Positions 26,990 through 35,626 of a DNA stretch of 37,541 nucleotides are shown here, piece after piece (position 1 is the first letter of the stretch; each line of letters begins with the position of its first letter). A program made the position numbers and the translations under genes. The DNA is from Bacteroidota bacterium (GTDB lineage: Bacteria > Bacteroidota > Bacteroidia > Bacteroidales > F082): contig JAJRQZ010000149.1 of the NCBI GenBank assembly GCA_024279935.1, forward strand, positions 1-37,541, given 5' to 3'. The notes under the pieces were generated by a model. The model had not been told where the DNA came from. It made no database searches and saw only the letters and a program-made list of their open reading frames with translations.

Positions 26990-28174
26990 TTACCACACTC
27001 TTTTAGAGCTCCCTTTAATTATTTTTTCGATAGTTTCAGCCGGTTTCTCAAAGCTGTTTGCAAGCATCATGGCAGCAATGATATATGGTTTATACGAAGC
27101 TTCTTTATAGGTTTCTATTCTAAACTTCTCGAAAACCTCAGCCGATACTTCACCGTTTTCACAGGAAACGCCCGAGATATCTGCTGGTAGGCAATGCATA
27201 TAAAGGGCATTCCCGTTTTTTGTCGTTTTCATTTTTTCGGCATTATATTCCCAATTCCTGAACTTATAATTCTCTTTCAGTGCCTCCAGTTCAAGGTCGG
27301 CCAGATGCTTTTTGTCCTTATTTTTCAGAAATTCCGTTCTTTCCTGCATTATATGAAAAGGCGCCCAGCTTTTGGGATAAACAATATCGGCATCGGCAAC
27401 AGCTTCTTCCATACTGTTGCTTACCTTAAAACTGCCACCGCTCAATTCGGCGTTTTTGCCAGCCAGGCCAACAATCTCCGGTATCAAATTATACGCCTCA
27501 GGATGAGCCAGTTCCACAGTCATTCCAAAGCGTGTAAGTAAAGCGATAATTCCTTGAGGCACCGAAAGCGGCTTGCCATAACTTGGTGAATAAGCCCATG
27601 TCATAGCTATCTTTTTGCCTTTTAGCTCATCCAGGGAACCAAAATATTTTTTAAGGTGCAAGAGGTCGGCCATTGACTGGGTAGGATGGTCCATATCGCA
27701 TTGCAGGTTTATTATTCCAGGCCTTGTTGACAAAACACTATTTTCATAACCATCGTCGAGGGCAGCGGCAACCTCGCGCATGTATTTGTTTCCTTCACCT
27801 AGATACATATCATCGCGTATGCCTATAAAATCACTTAGGAAGGAAATCATATTGGCAGTTTCCCTAACTGTTTCCCCGTGAGCAATTTGCGATTTTGTCT
27901 CGTCCATATCCTGCACTTCGAGTCCTAGCATATTGGCAGCAGAAGCATAAGAAAAGCGCGTCCGTGTGGAATTGTCCCTAAAAATAGAAACGGCTAGCCC
28001 TGAGTCGAAAAGACGAGGCGAAATGTTTTGCTCCCTAATCAGCTTCAACAAGGATGCTATTTGAAGTATGGCTCTCAGATCATTTTCGTTTTTTTCCCAT
28101 GTCAAAAGGAAATCTTTTTTATAAAGGTCTGTTTTTATTTCTGATAACGTTTTAATTCTTTGTTGTAGATTCAT
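26990..28174 (-). CDS. ygeW: YgeW-family knotted carbamoyltransferase
   Basis: YgeW belongs to the knotted transcarbamylases; E. coli YgeW has been described as a catabolic type. The 394-residue protein has the carbamoyl-phosphate loop FRDNSTRTRFSYASA (STRTR at 69-73), the knot-associated region near MTWAYSPSYGKPLSVPQG, HPTQSMADLLH for carbamoyl phosphate and HCLPADISG for the second substrate. In this context it likely works in the degradative direction, phosphorolysing a ureido compound to carbamoyl phosphate plus an amine, which can be used for ATP. No carbamate kinase gene is present in the window to finish that step. It is the last gene of the leftward operon, 63 bases after ygeY. Confidence 0.95.
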   Translation of the reverse strand: MNLQQRIKTLSEIKTDLYKKDFLLTWEKNENDLRAILQIASLLKLIREQNISPRLFDSGLAVSIFRDNSTRTRFSYASAANMLGLEVQDMDETKSQIAHGETVRETANMISFLSDFIGIRDDMYLGEGNKYMREVAAALDDGYENSVLSTRPGIINLQCDMDHPTQSMADLLHLKKYFGSLDELKGKKIAMTWAYSPSYGKPLSVPQGIIALLTRFGMTVELAHPEAYNLIPEIVGLAGKNAELSGGSFKVSNSMEEAVADADIVYPKSWAPFHIMQERTEFLKNKDKKHLADLELEALKENYKFRNWEYNAEKMKTTKNGNALYMHCLPADISGVSCENGEVSAEVFEKFRIETYKEASYKPYIIAAMMLANSFEKPAETIEKIIKGSSKRVW

Positions 28175-28237
28175 ATTTCTATTATTTTAATCCTTTTTCT
28201 GAAGTAGCAGGTTTGGAGCCGGGCTTAATTATTCATA

Positions 28238-29425
28238 TCAAAGCTCATAGGCAAAGGCTGCATAAAAGGCCGAGGCAGCCACCAAATCATCAATAGCAAC
28301 CTTCTCGTTCGGGGCATGTGCAAGCACTTCGTTACCCGGGCCGAAACCTATTGTTGGAATACCATAGATACCGTTTATCACAACTCCATTTGTCGAAAAA
28401 GTCCATTTGTCGATCAGTGGTTTTTTTGAGAAAAGTTTTTCAAATGCTTTAACACCGGCCTGCACTATTTTGTGGCTTCCAGGTATTTTCCATGTAGGAT
28501 AGTATTTTTCCATACCATATTTAATCCCCGTATAAGCTTCTTCTTCATAGTTAAGAACCTCCACTTCGGCATCCATTCCCTCTATCAGGCTCTCTATTTC
28601 TTTTATAGCCGATTCCTTGGTTTCGCCCCATGTCAACCTCCTGTCGAGATGCAGACGGGCAAAATCGGAAACTGCACAAAGCGAGGGGCTCCCGGAAACA
28701 AATTCAGAAATTGTTATGCTACCTTGTCCCAGAAACTCGTCATAAGCAAGCCTTTTGTTAAGCTTTTCGATTTCCAGTGCCACCCTGGAAGCCATATAGA
28801 TAGCATTTTTACCCCTCTCGGGAGCAGAGCCGTGGGAAGCGAGACCGTAAAAACTGACATGAATTTCCATCCTTCCCCTATGTCCGCGATATATATTTAG
28901 GTTTGTCGGTGCAGTACTGATGGCAAAGTCGGGCTTAATACCATCCTCCTCGACGATATATTTCCAACAAAGCCCGTCGCAGTCCTCTTCCATCACGCTT
29001 CCGACAAAATAAACCTTAAGATCCTTATCAAAGCCCAATTCCTTCAAAATCCTGGCTGAGGTAACAAAGGCAGCAGGGCCTCCTTCCTGGTCAACGGTAC
29101 CCCTGCCGTGAACAAAGCCATCCTTTATTTCCCCGCCGAGAGGATCAAAATCCCAATTTCCGGCATTACCCATATCAACCGTGTCCATGTGCCCGTCGAT
29201 AGCAAGAACCTTTTTGCCATTCCCGATCCTGCCTATCACATTTCCGAGTCCGTCAATTGTAACTTCGTCAACACCAGCCTCCAACAATTGTCTTTTAAGT
29301 TCCAATTGCACTTCCTTCTCTCCCTTGCTAAGCGATTTTATCTGAACCAGCTTCGACAGATTATCTGCTGTATAATCCCTATACTTTTCTGACAAGATGT
29401 TTATTTTCGAATAGATATCACTCAT
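28238..29425 (-). CDS. ygeY: YgeY-family M20 metallohydrolase
   Basis: M20 enzymes cleave peptide or amide bonds using two zinc ions. The 395-residue protein has DGHMDTVDMG (H79, D81), HGRGTVDQEGGPAAFV with the bridging Asp at 112, MEEDCDGLCW with the acid/base pair at 146-147, and a late HAPNEKV supplying a His ligand. E. coli YgeY lies in the same cluster as YgeW, YgeX and HyuA; the likely job is hydrolysing an N-carbamoyl or related amide intermediate of purine breakdown. The precise substrate cannot be read from sequence. It lies 14 bases after xdhB and 63 bases before ygeW in the leftward operon. Confidence 0.93.
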   Translation of the reverse strand: MSDIYSKINILSEKYRDYTADNLSKLVQIKSLSKGEKEVQLELKRQLLEAGVDEVTIDGLGNVIGRIGNGKKVLAIDGHMDTVDMGNAGNWDFDPLGGEIKDGFVHGRGTVDQEGGPAAFVTSARILKELGFDKDLKVYFVGSVMEEDCDGLCWKYIVEEDGIKPDFAISTAPTNLNIYRGHRGRMEIHVSFYGLASHGSAPERGKNAIYMASRVALEIEKLNKRLAYDEFLGQGSITISEFVSGSPSLCAVSDFARLHLDRRLTWGETKESAIKEIESLIEGMDAEVEVLNYEEEAYTGIKYGMEKYYPTWKIPGSHKIVQAGVKAFEKLFSKKPLIDKWTFSTNGVVINGIYGIPTIGFGPGNEVLAHAPNEKVAIDDLVAASAFYAAFAYEL

Positions 29426-29439
29426 TTTTATAATTTAAA

Positions 29440-31707
29440 TTATTTTTTATTACGTACAGCATATAAAGCCAGCAAGGTTTTTTCCGCTGTAAAAGGTGCA
29501 TCGAAGTCGGGTTTCGAGGCCGGGTTAAAGCTACGAACGGCATCCCTAAGGGCAAAATAAGCCCCTATGCCATACATCAACGGTGGCTCGCCAACAGCCT
29601 TCGACTTCAAGATTGCCAATTCCGGCCCTTCTGTCTCCAATTCAAGGATATCGACCTTTTCAGGAGCAGAAAAAATATCCGGCACCTTATATTTTGATAA
29701 GCTGTCGGCCAAAAGTCTTCCTCTGTCATCATATTTCAACTCCTCCATTGTCATCCAACCAATACCTTGCATCAAAGCACCCTCCACCTGTCCTTTGTCG
29801 ATCCCGATATTCATGCTGTTTCCGAAGTCGTGTACTATTTTAACATCTTCTACTTTATATACGCCTGAAACACAATCTAGTACAACAGAAGTATAAGCGG
29901 TTCCGTAAACATGATAAGCGAAAGGATGCCCCCTTTCGGTATTTTTATCAAAATGGATTAGCGGTGTGGCATAATGACCAATTTCGGAAAGTTTTACCCT
30001 TTTTAGGAAAGCGGTCTCGACCAGTTTTTCCCAACTTAAGCCTCTGTTTTTTCTTATCGTGGATATTTCCCCGTCAACAAAAGCCACTTCACCGGCATCA
30101 GCCTCAAGAACCTCAGCTGCAACTTCTTCGAGACGCTTGCGAATCTCCCGACAGGCAATCAGCACGGCCTTGCCGTTCAAATCGGCACCGGTGCTAGCTG
30201 CCGTGGGCGATGTGTTTGCGACACGGCTTGTATTTGTGGATTCTATTTTTATTCGCTGTATGTCAATCGAGAAAGCCTTGGCCGCAAGCTGCATTAGCTT
30301 GGTATTTACCCCCTGCCCCATTTCGACTGCCCCCGTGCTAAACCCTACACTACCGTCCTGATAAACATGAACCATTGCCCTAGCCTGGGTCATAGGGGTT
30401 TTGGTAAAAGAAATACCGAAACAAACCGGCATCAATGAAAACCCTTTCTTGATAAATACACTATCGGAATTAAATTTCCGAATCCGCTGTATTTCAGATA
30501 TTATATCGAACTTTTCATAAATCTTATCCCAACTTTTGATAGCATTATTACTATCGCAAGACTGGCCATAATGAAAACGATCGTTTTTACGGATAAGGTT
30601 CTTTTCTTGAATCAGACTCCTTTCTACTCCAATCATTTCGGCGGACAAAGCAATGGCAGACTCAATGACAAACATAGCCTGTGGCCCTCCAAATCCCCTA
30701 AAAGCAGTAAAAGGATGAAGGTTTGTTTTGCAGGAATATGCTGTAGCCTCGGTATTCGGAATAAAATATGAGTTGGCTACATGAAACAAGGTTCTTTCTA
30801 AAATAGCCGGGCTCAAATCGGCTACGGCCCCGCCATTTTGATAATAAGTTACTTTATATGCTTTTATTTTCAGGTTTTTATCCAGACCTATCTTAAAATC
30901 AGAACTATAAGGATGCCTCTTCCCGCTCGCAATAATATCATCAGCGCGATCTAGCACAAGTTTCACTGGTTTGCGAAGTTTCCTTGCTGCCAGAGCGGCC
31001 ATTACAGCCCATGCTGTTGCCTGATCCTCCTTTCCTCCGAAAGCACCGCCCAAGCGGGTTACATCGACTTCCACATCGTTCATCGACAGCCCTAAAACCT
31101 GCGCTACTGTCTTTTGAACCGCAGTAGGGCCCTGAGTTGATGAATATATTTTAATATTATCCCGTTCCAGCTGGATGGCATAAGAAGCATGAGTCTCAAT
31201 ATAGAGGTGTTCCTGGCCTCCGCTGTCTGCTTTACCGGAGAAAACATATTCACAATCGGCAAAAGCCTTATCAACATCACCGCTTTTAAAAGTTCGGGCA
31301 GGAAAAAGCAAACTTCCTTTTTCCTTTGCAGTTCGCGGATCCGTTATTATTTCCAGCTCCTGATATTCAATATCAATAAGATGCAAGGCTTCCCTTGCCT
31401 CATAATGACTGTTTGCCACGATAATGGCTATTGGCTGACCAATAAAGTGAACTTTATCTTCTGCCAACAAGACCTCGTCATTGATGATACCGCCAATTTG
31501 GTTTTCTCCCGGAATATCGCCGGCGGTCAAAACATCAATGACGCCTTTCGAATTTTTGGCTCTTGAATAATCGATACTAAGGATGCTGGCATGGGCAACA
31601 TCAGCCAGGAACGGAACAGCATGCAGAGTTCCTCCAAGTTCGCGGATATCGTCAACGTAAATAGACTCCCCCCTTAAATGACCGCTAGAATCAATATTCT
31701 TCATCAT
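29440..31707 (-). CDS. xdhB: Xanthine dehydrogenase, molybdopterin-binding large subunit
   Basis: The 755-residue subunit matches the Rhodobacter-type XdhB. All active-site residues of true xanthine dehydrogenases are visible: the Gln in STQGPTAVQ, the Glu in GGAFGGKEDQ (bovine E802 equivalent), the Arg in TAFRGFGGPQ (R880 equivalent) and the catalytic Glu in KAVGEPPLMYG (E1261 equivalent). NTSPTAASTGADLNG is also diagnostic of the xanthine dehydrogenase clade. It should oxidise hypoxanthine/xanthine or reduce urate, with electrons passed through XdhA to NAD. It starts inside the end of xdhA (17-base overlap), so the two subunits are coupled. It differs from the XdhD-like enzyme in lacking an N-terminal Fe-S part, giving two molybdenum hydroxylases in one locus. 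Confidence 0.95.
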   Translation of the reverse strand: MMKNIDSSGHLRGESIYVDDIRELGGTLHAVPFLADVAHASILSIDYSRAKNSKGVIDVLTAGDIPGENQIGGIINDEVLLAEDKVHFIGQPIAIIVANSHYEAREALHLIDIEYQELEIITDPRTAKEKGSLLFPARTFKSGDVDKAFADCEYVFSGKADSGGQEHLYIETHASYAIQLERDNIKIYSSTQGPTAVQKTVAQVLGLSMNDVEVDVTRLGGAFGGKEDQATAWAVMAALAARKLRKPVKLVLDRADDIIASGKRHPYSSDFKIGLDKNLKIKAYKVTYYQNGGAVADLSPAILERTLFHVANSYFIPNTEATAYSCKTNLHPFTAFRGFGGPQAMFVIESAIALSAEMIGVERSLIQEKNLIRKNDRFHYGQSCDSNNAIKSWDKIYEKFDIISEIQRIRKFNSDSVFIKKGFSLMPVCFGISFTKTPMTQARAMVHVYQDGSVGFSTGAVEMGQGVNTKLMQLAAKAFSIDIQRIKIESTNTSRVANTSPTAASTGADLNGKAVLIACREIRKRLEEVAAEVLEADAGEVAFVDGEISTIRKNRGLSWEKLVETAFLKRVKLSEIGHYATPLIHFDKNTERGHPFAYHVYGTAYTSVVLDCVSGVYKVEDVKIVHDFGNSMNIGIDKGQVEGALMQGIGWMTMEELKYDDRGRLLADSLSKYKVPDIFSAPEKVDILELETEGPELAILKSKAVGEPPLMYGIGAYFALRDAVRSFNPASKPDFDAPFTAEKTLLALYAVRNKK

Positions 31708-33112
31708 ACAAACTATTAGTGGTCATTATGTTAAGAATGTCTTTTTGTTCGAATTCATCAGGGAACAACTTCAAAAAATGCTGAAGAAACAACTGACGAA
31801 GCAATAAACTTTTATATCTGCTGCTGCCACGAATATCACTTATGGGCAATATCTCTGATTTAATGACAGGAAGTACGGATTCCAGCGTCGGGATGCTCAA
31901 TTCCTTTCCTTTGAGGAAACCGGAGCTTTGCGACATGAGCTTTGGAACGGCAGCAACACCTCCTGCCGAAAAATAAACTTCCTTTATCAATTTATTATCA
32001 ACAGTAATCCCAAGGCTTGTGTTTACGGAAGCTATATCCAGATATGTACGTTTACTGACTTTCTCGAAATTAAAGTTCATGTCCATATCCGTATTTACTA
32101 AAATATATTTTATTATCTCATCCGGCTTCAAGCTTGTTTCTTTATAACTGACAAAAAAATCCTTTAAGGCAAGTTGTCTTTGTTCGGAATCTTTGTTTTC
32201 CAGAACCAATCTGGAATCAAATGCCAGCAGCATTATACTAATATCACCTATTGGAGAGGCATTAACTATATTTCCGGCAAGAGTTCCCATATTCCTTATT
32301 TGTTCCGAAGCAATTAATGGCAGGAAGTCAGACAGTTGAGGGAGGTGCTCCATTATCAATCCGTTCCGGAAGAAATCGTTAACTGTAATTCCTGCACCTA
32401 TTTTTATTGTGCCATCTTCCTCGGCAACCTTATCACTAACGAAATCCCCGGCACGGGCAATCTTTTCATGGCGTAAACTGTCAGCTTGTTGTACCATCAA
32501 GTCTGTTCCGCCTGATATCAAAATCCCGTCCATGTTGGTTTTGATGGTTTCTATCTCCGCAAGCCGCTTTTCGATTCCCGAGAAATAATAAGGCAACCAT
32601 CCTTTTTTAATCATTTGTTCAATCTCGCTTCCAAAAAGGAGGACTTGTTTTAATTCATCTACTTTGACTGCTGCCTTCTCTATGGATTTATAACCTGTAC
32701 AACGGCATATATTCCCGCCCAACGAATCAACAGCGGCACTATTTTGAGACGACAGAAGGTGAGCCGTTAGCGCAACCACAAAACCGGGAGTACAAAAGCC
32801 ACATTGAGTTGCTGAGTTTTCCGCCATGGCATTTTGAACCGGTGATAAGCCATCAAGATTAAGACCCTCGACACTAACTATATGTTTGCCATCGGCATTT
32901 ACCAAGGGAGTAAGGCAGGAAACAATTGATTTATAAGTCAATATACCGTTAACCAAACTACCTTCCAATACCGTGCACGCTCCGCAATCACCCTCGCGGC
33001 AGCCAATTTTTGTAGCTGTCAGATGCATTTCAGTCCGGATAAAATCGAGCAAAGAACTTCCTTCTTCCTTTTCTGTCTTTATGGTTTGATTATTTAATAT
33101 GAATTTTATCAC
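31691..33112 (-). CDS. xdhA: Xanthine dehydrogenase, 2Fe-2S and FAD small subunit
   Basis: The 473-residue subunit fuses a two-cluster 2Fe-2S part to a FAD domain, the Rhodobacter XdhA layout. Cluster ligands are CREGDCGACTVLEG and a later SIVSC, then TQCGFCTPGF and NICRCTGYK. The flavin part has GGTDLMVQQAD, IRNMGTLAGNIVNASPIGDI and KRTYLDIASVNTSLGI, followed by a CO-dehydrogenase flavoprotein C-terminal domain. It passes electrons from XdhB molybdopterin to NAD. The start is a GTG at 33112 giving MIKFILNNQ; no upstream in-frame alternative is needed. It heads the leftward operon and overlaps xdhB by 17 bases. A promoter-like -7 box ends only four bases upstream of the GTG, so the transcript may be nearly leaderless. 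Confidence 0.95.
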   Translation of the reverse strand: MIKFILNNQTIKTEKEEGSSLLDFIRTEMHLTATKIGCREGDCGACTVLEGSLVNGILTYKSIVSCLTPLVNADGKHIVSVEGLNLDGLSPVQNAMAENSATQCGFCTPGFVVALTAHLLSSQNSAAVDSLGGNICRCTGYKSIEKAAVKVDELKQVLLFGSEIEQMIKKGWLPYYFSGIEKRLAEIETIKTNMDGILISGGTDLMVQQADSLRHEKIARAGDFVSDKVAEEDGTIKIGAGITVNDFFRNGLIMEHLPQLSDFLPLIASEQIRNMGTLAGNIVNASPIGDISIMLLAFDSRLVLENKDSEQRQLALKDFFVSYKETSLKPDEIIKYILVNTDMDMNFNFEKVSKRTYLDIASVNTSLGITVDNKLIKEVYFSAGGVAAVPKLMSQSSGFLKGKELSIPTLESVLPVIKSEILPISDIRGSSRYKSLLLRQLFLQHFLKLFPDEFEQKDILNIMTTNSLYDEEY

Positions 33113-33116
33113 AAAT

Positions 33117-33124
33117 CAAAGTTA
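33117..33124 (-). promoter_or_regulatory. -7-like box directly upstream of xdhA
   Basis: TAACTTTG on the minus strand matches TAnnTTTG and ends four bases before the GTG start of xdhA. No clear -33 TTG is seen at the usual 19-21-base distance. If used, transcription would begin at about the start codon. Confidence 0.3.
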
Positions 33125-33365
33125 TGATTTTTTTTGAAAAGAAAGGATTGCCAAGGTATAAAAATCAAAATCAAAAGTAAGGGTAAGTTCCACTTTAGCT
33201 GTCATAGTTTTATAAGACCGCTTTCAATGTCAATTGTAATTGATATTATTATTGACTCGACATATATTTTTCCAACATCCGTTTATCCTTCAAAAATCAA
33301 AACAATGAAACATCCATTTTTAATTTTAAACACACAGGAAAATGATTATTCTGCAAAAATACATT

Positions 33366-33441
33366 CATCGGATTAAGCGGATTTAACGGATGTTTTTCGC
33401 TTGCGAAAAACTAAAATCCGCTTAATCTGTTAAATCCGATG
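33366..33441. repeat. Long imperfect palindrome (intergenic repeat type)
   Basis: The segment starts CATCGGATT and ends AATCCGATG. A perfect inner stem GTTTTTCGC / GCGAAAAAC (33392-33400 with 33403-33411) lies at the centre. Between these, the arms carry the paired words GGATTAAGCGGATTTAA and AAATCCGCTTAATC in a slightly offset order. This type of AATCCGCTTAATC-like intergenic palindrome is one I recall from Bacteroidota genomes. It could act as a terminator-like or mRNA-stability hairpin in either direction. Confidence 0.65.
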
Positions 33442-33474
33442 ATAAATATAATATGCTAGATGACAATTAATTAC

Positions 33475-33508
33475 AAAATTATAAACAGATGAAAATTATA
33501 AACAGATG
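33475..33508 (+). repeat. Perfect 17-bp tandem duplication covering the vWA gene start codon
   Basis: AAAATTATAAACAGATG occurs twice back to back (33475-33491 and 33492-33508). Each copy ends in an ATG. The first ATG opens a six-codon frame (MKIINR) whose TGA overlaps the second ATG, the start of the vWA-protein gene, as ATGA. Confidence 0.9.
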
Positions 33509-35581
33509 AAAAAGTTTACAGCACTATTTTTACTAATCATGTCTTTTGCTACATACAGTTTGTTTGCAAATGGCGTGGCGATCAAGAATGCGGCCAACAG
33601 CGAGTATTTTAAGCTAATAAGCTCCGATGTTCAAGTTACGGTTTACGATCAGATAGCTATTGTTGTCTCAACACAAGAATTCCTGAACAATACAGGCGAG
33701 AAATCAATGATCAAATATGCTTTCCCCCTGGCAGAAGATGCAAATGGCATAGGCTTAAGATGGAAAATAAATAACATCTGGTATTCGGCCAACTTATCAG
33801 CTTCGCCCCAGGACACAACACTACCCGGTGGCGGCGGTGGCAACACCAACCTGCAGGACTTTCTCGGCAGCACTCCACTTTTTTTCCCACTGTTGGATTC
33901 AATATCAAACGACTCCACTTTGGTGATTGAACTGACCTATGTTCAACTTTTACCCTACGACTTTTACCAAGTTGATTTTATGATTCCAAATGATTATTCG
34001 CTTATTCAGGGCGATGTTCTGGAGTCGCAGCATATCGCGTTCTCACTTGAATCGCAACGTATGATAACGGATATTGAATTGTTGAGCCATACGGCCGACA
34101 CAATTTTCTTTAATGACAGTATCGCGCAATTTGAACATTCGGAACATGAAACGGCCGCAATTGCTGATTATTCGGGCATTTATAAACTTAGCCCTGATGA
34201 TTTAGGCTTGTTTTCATATAGCACATACATTACTGACACAGCTTTTAACTGTGACGACTACGGTAATGGTTTTTTCACCTTCATAGTAGAGCCGGATCCA
34301 CAGTCGGAGGGTATCGACAAGGTATTTACATTGATTATCGACCGCTCGGGAAGCATGACAGGAAACAAAATAGTTCAGGCAAGGGATGCGGCAACATATA
34401 TAGTGGAGAACCTGAACGAAGGGGACTATTTCAATATCGTTGATTTTTCAAGTGATGTTTCAAGTCTTTTTGAAGATCATGTTGCATTCGATTTAGGTTC
34501 GCAGGCAACTGCCCTGGATTATATCGATGGTTTGTATGCAGATGGTCTGACAAATATATCAGGTGCATTTTCAACTGCCATACCCGACTTTGCATCCAAC
34601 GACACGACTTTAGCAAACATTATTATTTTCCTCACTGATGGCGAGGCTACTACGGGTATTACTGATACTGAAGGAATACTGACACATATACGCGACTTGA
34701 TAATCTCAAACGAGGTCAACAACCTTCAAATACACACTTTCGGCATAGGTGATTATACAAACGAATACCTGCTTACGCAAATAGCCTCCCAAAACAATGG
34801 CCTTAGCGAATTTCTGGGCAACGACGAACTAGAAGAAGTTATCACTAAATTCTACAGAAAAATCAGGAACCCGGTGTTGATAAATACATCTATGGAAGTA
34901 AGCCCTCCTTTGTTGACCCAAATATTCCCCGACCCTCTCGATAATTTATATCTGGGACAGCAATTGATCGTGGTTGGCAGATACGACTCGTCGGCAAATA
35001 TAATCGTGAACTTTAGCGGGGAAGCTTTCGGCCAACCCCAGACCTATCAATATAGCGTTGACCTGGTCGATACGACTATTCAAACAAACATGTTTCTTAC
35101 CAAGTTGTGGGCTAAAAGGAAAATGGATAACTTATTTATACTTTATCATTCATTTGACGAGAATTCTACTGAGGCTGAGGAAATTAAAGATGAGATTGTT
35201 GACATAAGCATTTGTTATAACGTAATGAGCCCCTTTACATCATATACCGGTGGTGGATGCGGAACAACTTTCATCGAATATGACTCTCCGGATACCGAAT
35301 ATGGCGAAAAGTCTTCTTTTGCCTCACCAAATCCGTTTCTGACCGATGTTACCATTCATTTTAAGATTAGCGTACCGAATTTTGAAGAAGCCACCATTAG
35401 GATTCTTGATGCTTTTGGCCGGCTAATTGATGTTTCCAAACAAAAACTATCAGGAAAAGGAGAATATATACTGCACTGGGATGGTCGCGACAAAAATGGC
35501 AATATGGTCCCTAAAGGCTATTACTTTTATACTATACAGTATGGAAGCCAAAGTATTAGCGGTAAAATGATAAAGTTGTAA
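33506..35581 (+). CDS. Secreted VIT/von Willebrand A-domain protein with T9SS-like C-terminal domain
   Basis: The 691-residue exported protein has a signal peptide (residues 1-21, MKKFTALFLLIMSFATYSLF, then ANG). Residues ~30-190 resemble a VIT domain, as found before vWA in inter-alpha-trypsin-like proteins (VTVYDQIAIVVSTQEFLNNT, MIKYAFPLAEDA). A vWA domain spans about 270-445, with the MIDAS motif DRSGSM at 279 and a later FLTDGEATTG. A short PGGGGGN linker lies within the VIT part. The C-terminus (SPNPFLTDVTIHFKI, then DAFGRLIDV, KGYYFYTIQYG and a final KMIKL) is a FlgD/T9SS type-A-like sorting domain. It is likely surface-exposed with metal-dependent protein binding; its partner is unknown. 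It is divergent from the purine island and converges with purM, 45 bases apart. Confidence 0.88.
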   Translation: MKKFTALFLLIMSFATYSLFANGVAIKNAANSEYFKLISSDVQVTVYDQIAIVVSTQEFLNNTGEKSMIKYAFPLAEDANGIGLRWKINNIWYSANLSASPQDTTLPGGGGGNTNLQDFLGSTPLFFPLLDSISNDSTLVIELTYVQLLPYDFYQVDFMIPNDYSLIQGDVLESQHIAFSLESQRMITDIELLSHTADTIFFNDSIAQFEHSEHETAAIADYSGIYKLSPDDLGLFSYSTYITDTAFNCDDYGNGFFTFIVEPDPQSEGIDKVFTLIIDRSGSMTGNKIVQARDAATYIVENLNEGDYFNIVDFSSDVSSLFEDHVAFDLGSQATALDYIDGLYADGLTNISGAFSTAIPDFASNDTTLANIIIFLTDGEATTGITDTEGILTHIRDLIISNEVNNLQIHTFGIGDYTNEYLLTQIASQNNGLSEFLGNDELEEVITKFYRKIRNPVLINTSMEVSPPLLTQIFPDPLDNLYLGQQLIVVGRYDSSANIIVNFSGEAFGQPQTYQYSVDLVDTTIQTNMFLTKLWAKRKMDNLFILYHSFDENSTEAEEIKDEIVDISICYNVMSPFTSYTGGGCGTTFIEYDSPDTEYGEKSSFASPNPFLTDVTIHFKISVPNFEEATIRILDAFGRLIDVSKQKLSGKGEYILHWDGRDKNGNMVPKGYYFYTIQYGSQSISGKMIKL

Positions 35582-35626
35582 TAAAAGAGGGGCAGGGCTT
35601 GTAGTTTGAAACGCCTATGTCCGTGA

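Larger units (their letters stand above)
33113..33505. other. Divergent intergenic region between xdhA and the vWA gene
   Basis: About 390 bases separate the two divergent genes. It holds the xdhA -7-like box, an AT-rich stretch with an 80-codon reading frame that I judge incidental, a 76-bp palindrome (33366-33441) and a 17-bp tandem duplication at the vWA start. No RNA gene or riboswitch is recognised. Confidence 0.6.

Noticed and set aside
33134-33376. An 80-codon plus-strand reading frame upstream of the vWA gene
   Set aside because: It is lysine/isoleucine-rich low-complexity sequence with no domain, and it runs into the palindromic repeat; it looks like a chance frame in AT-rich spacer.
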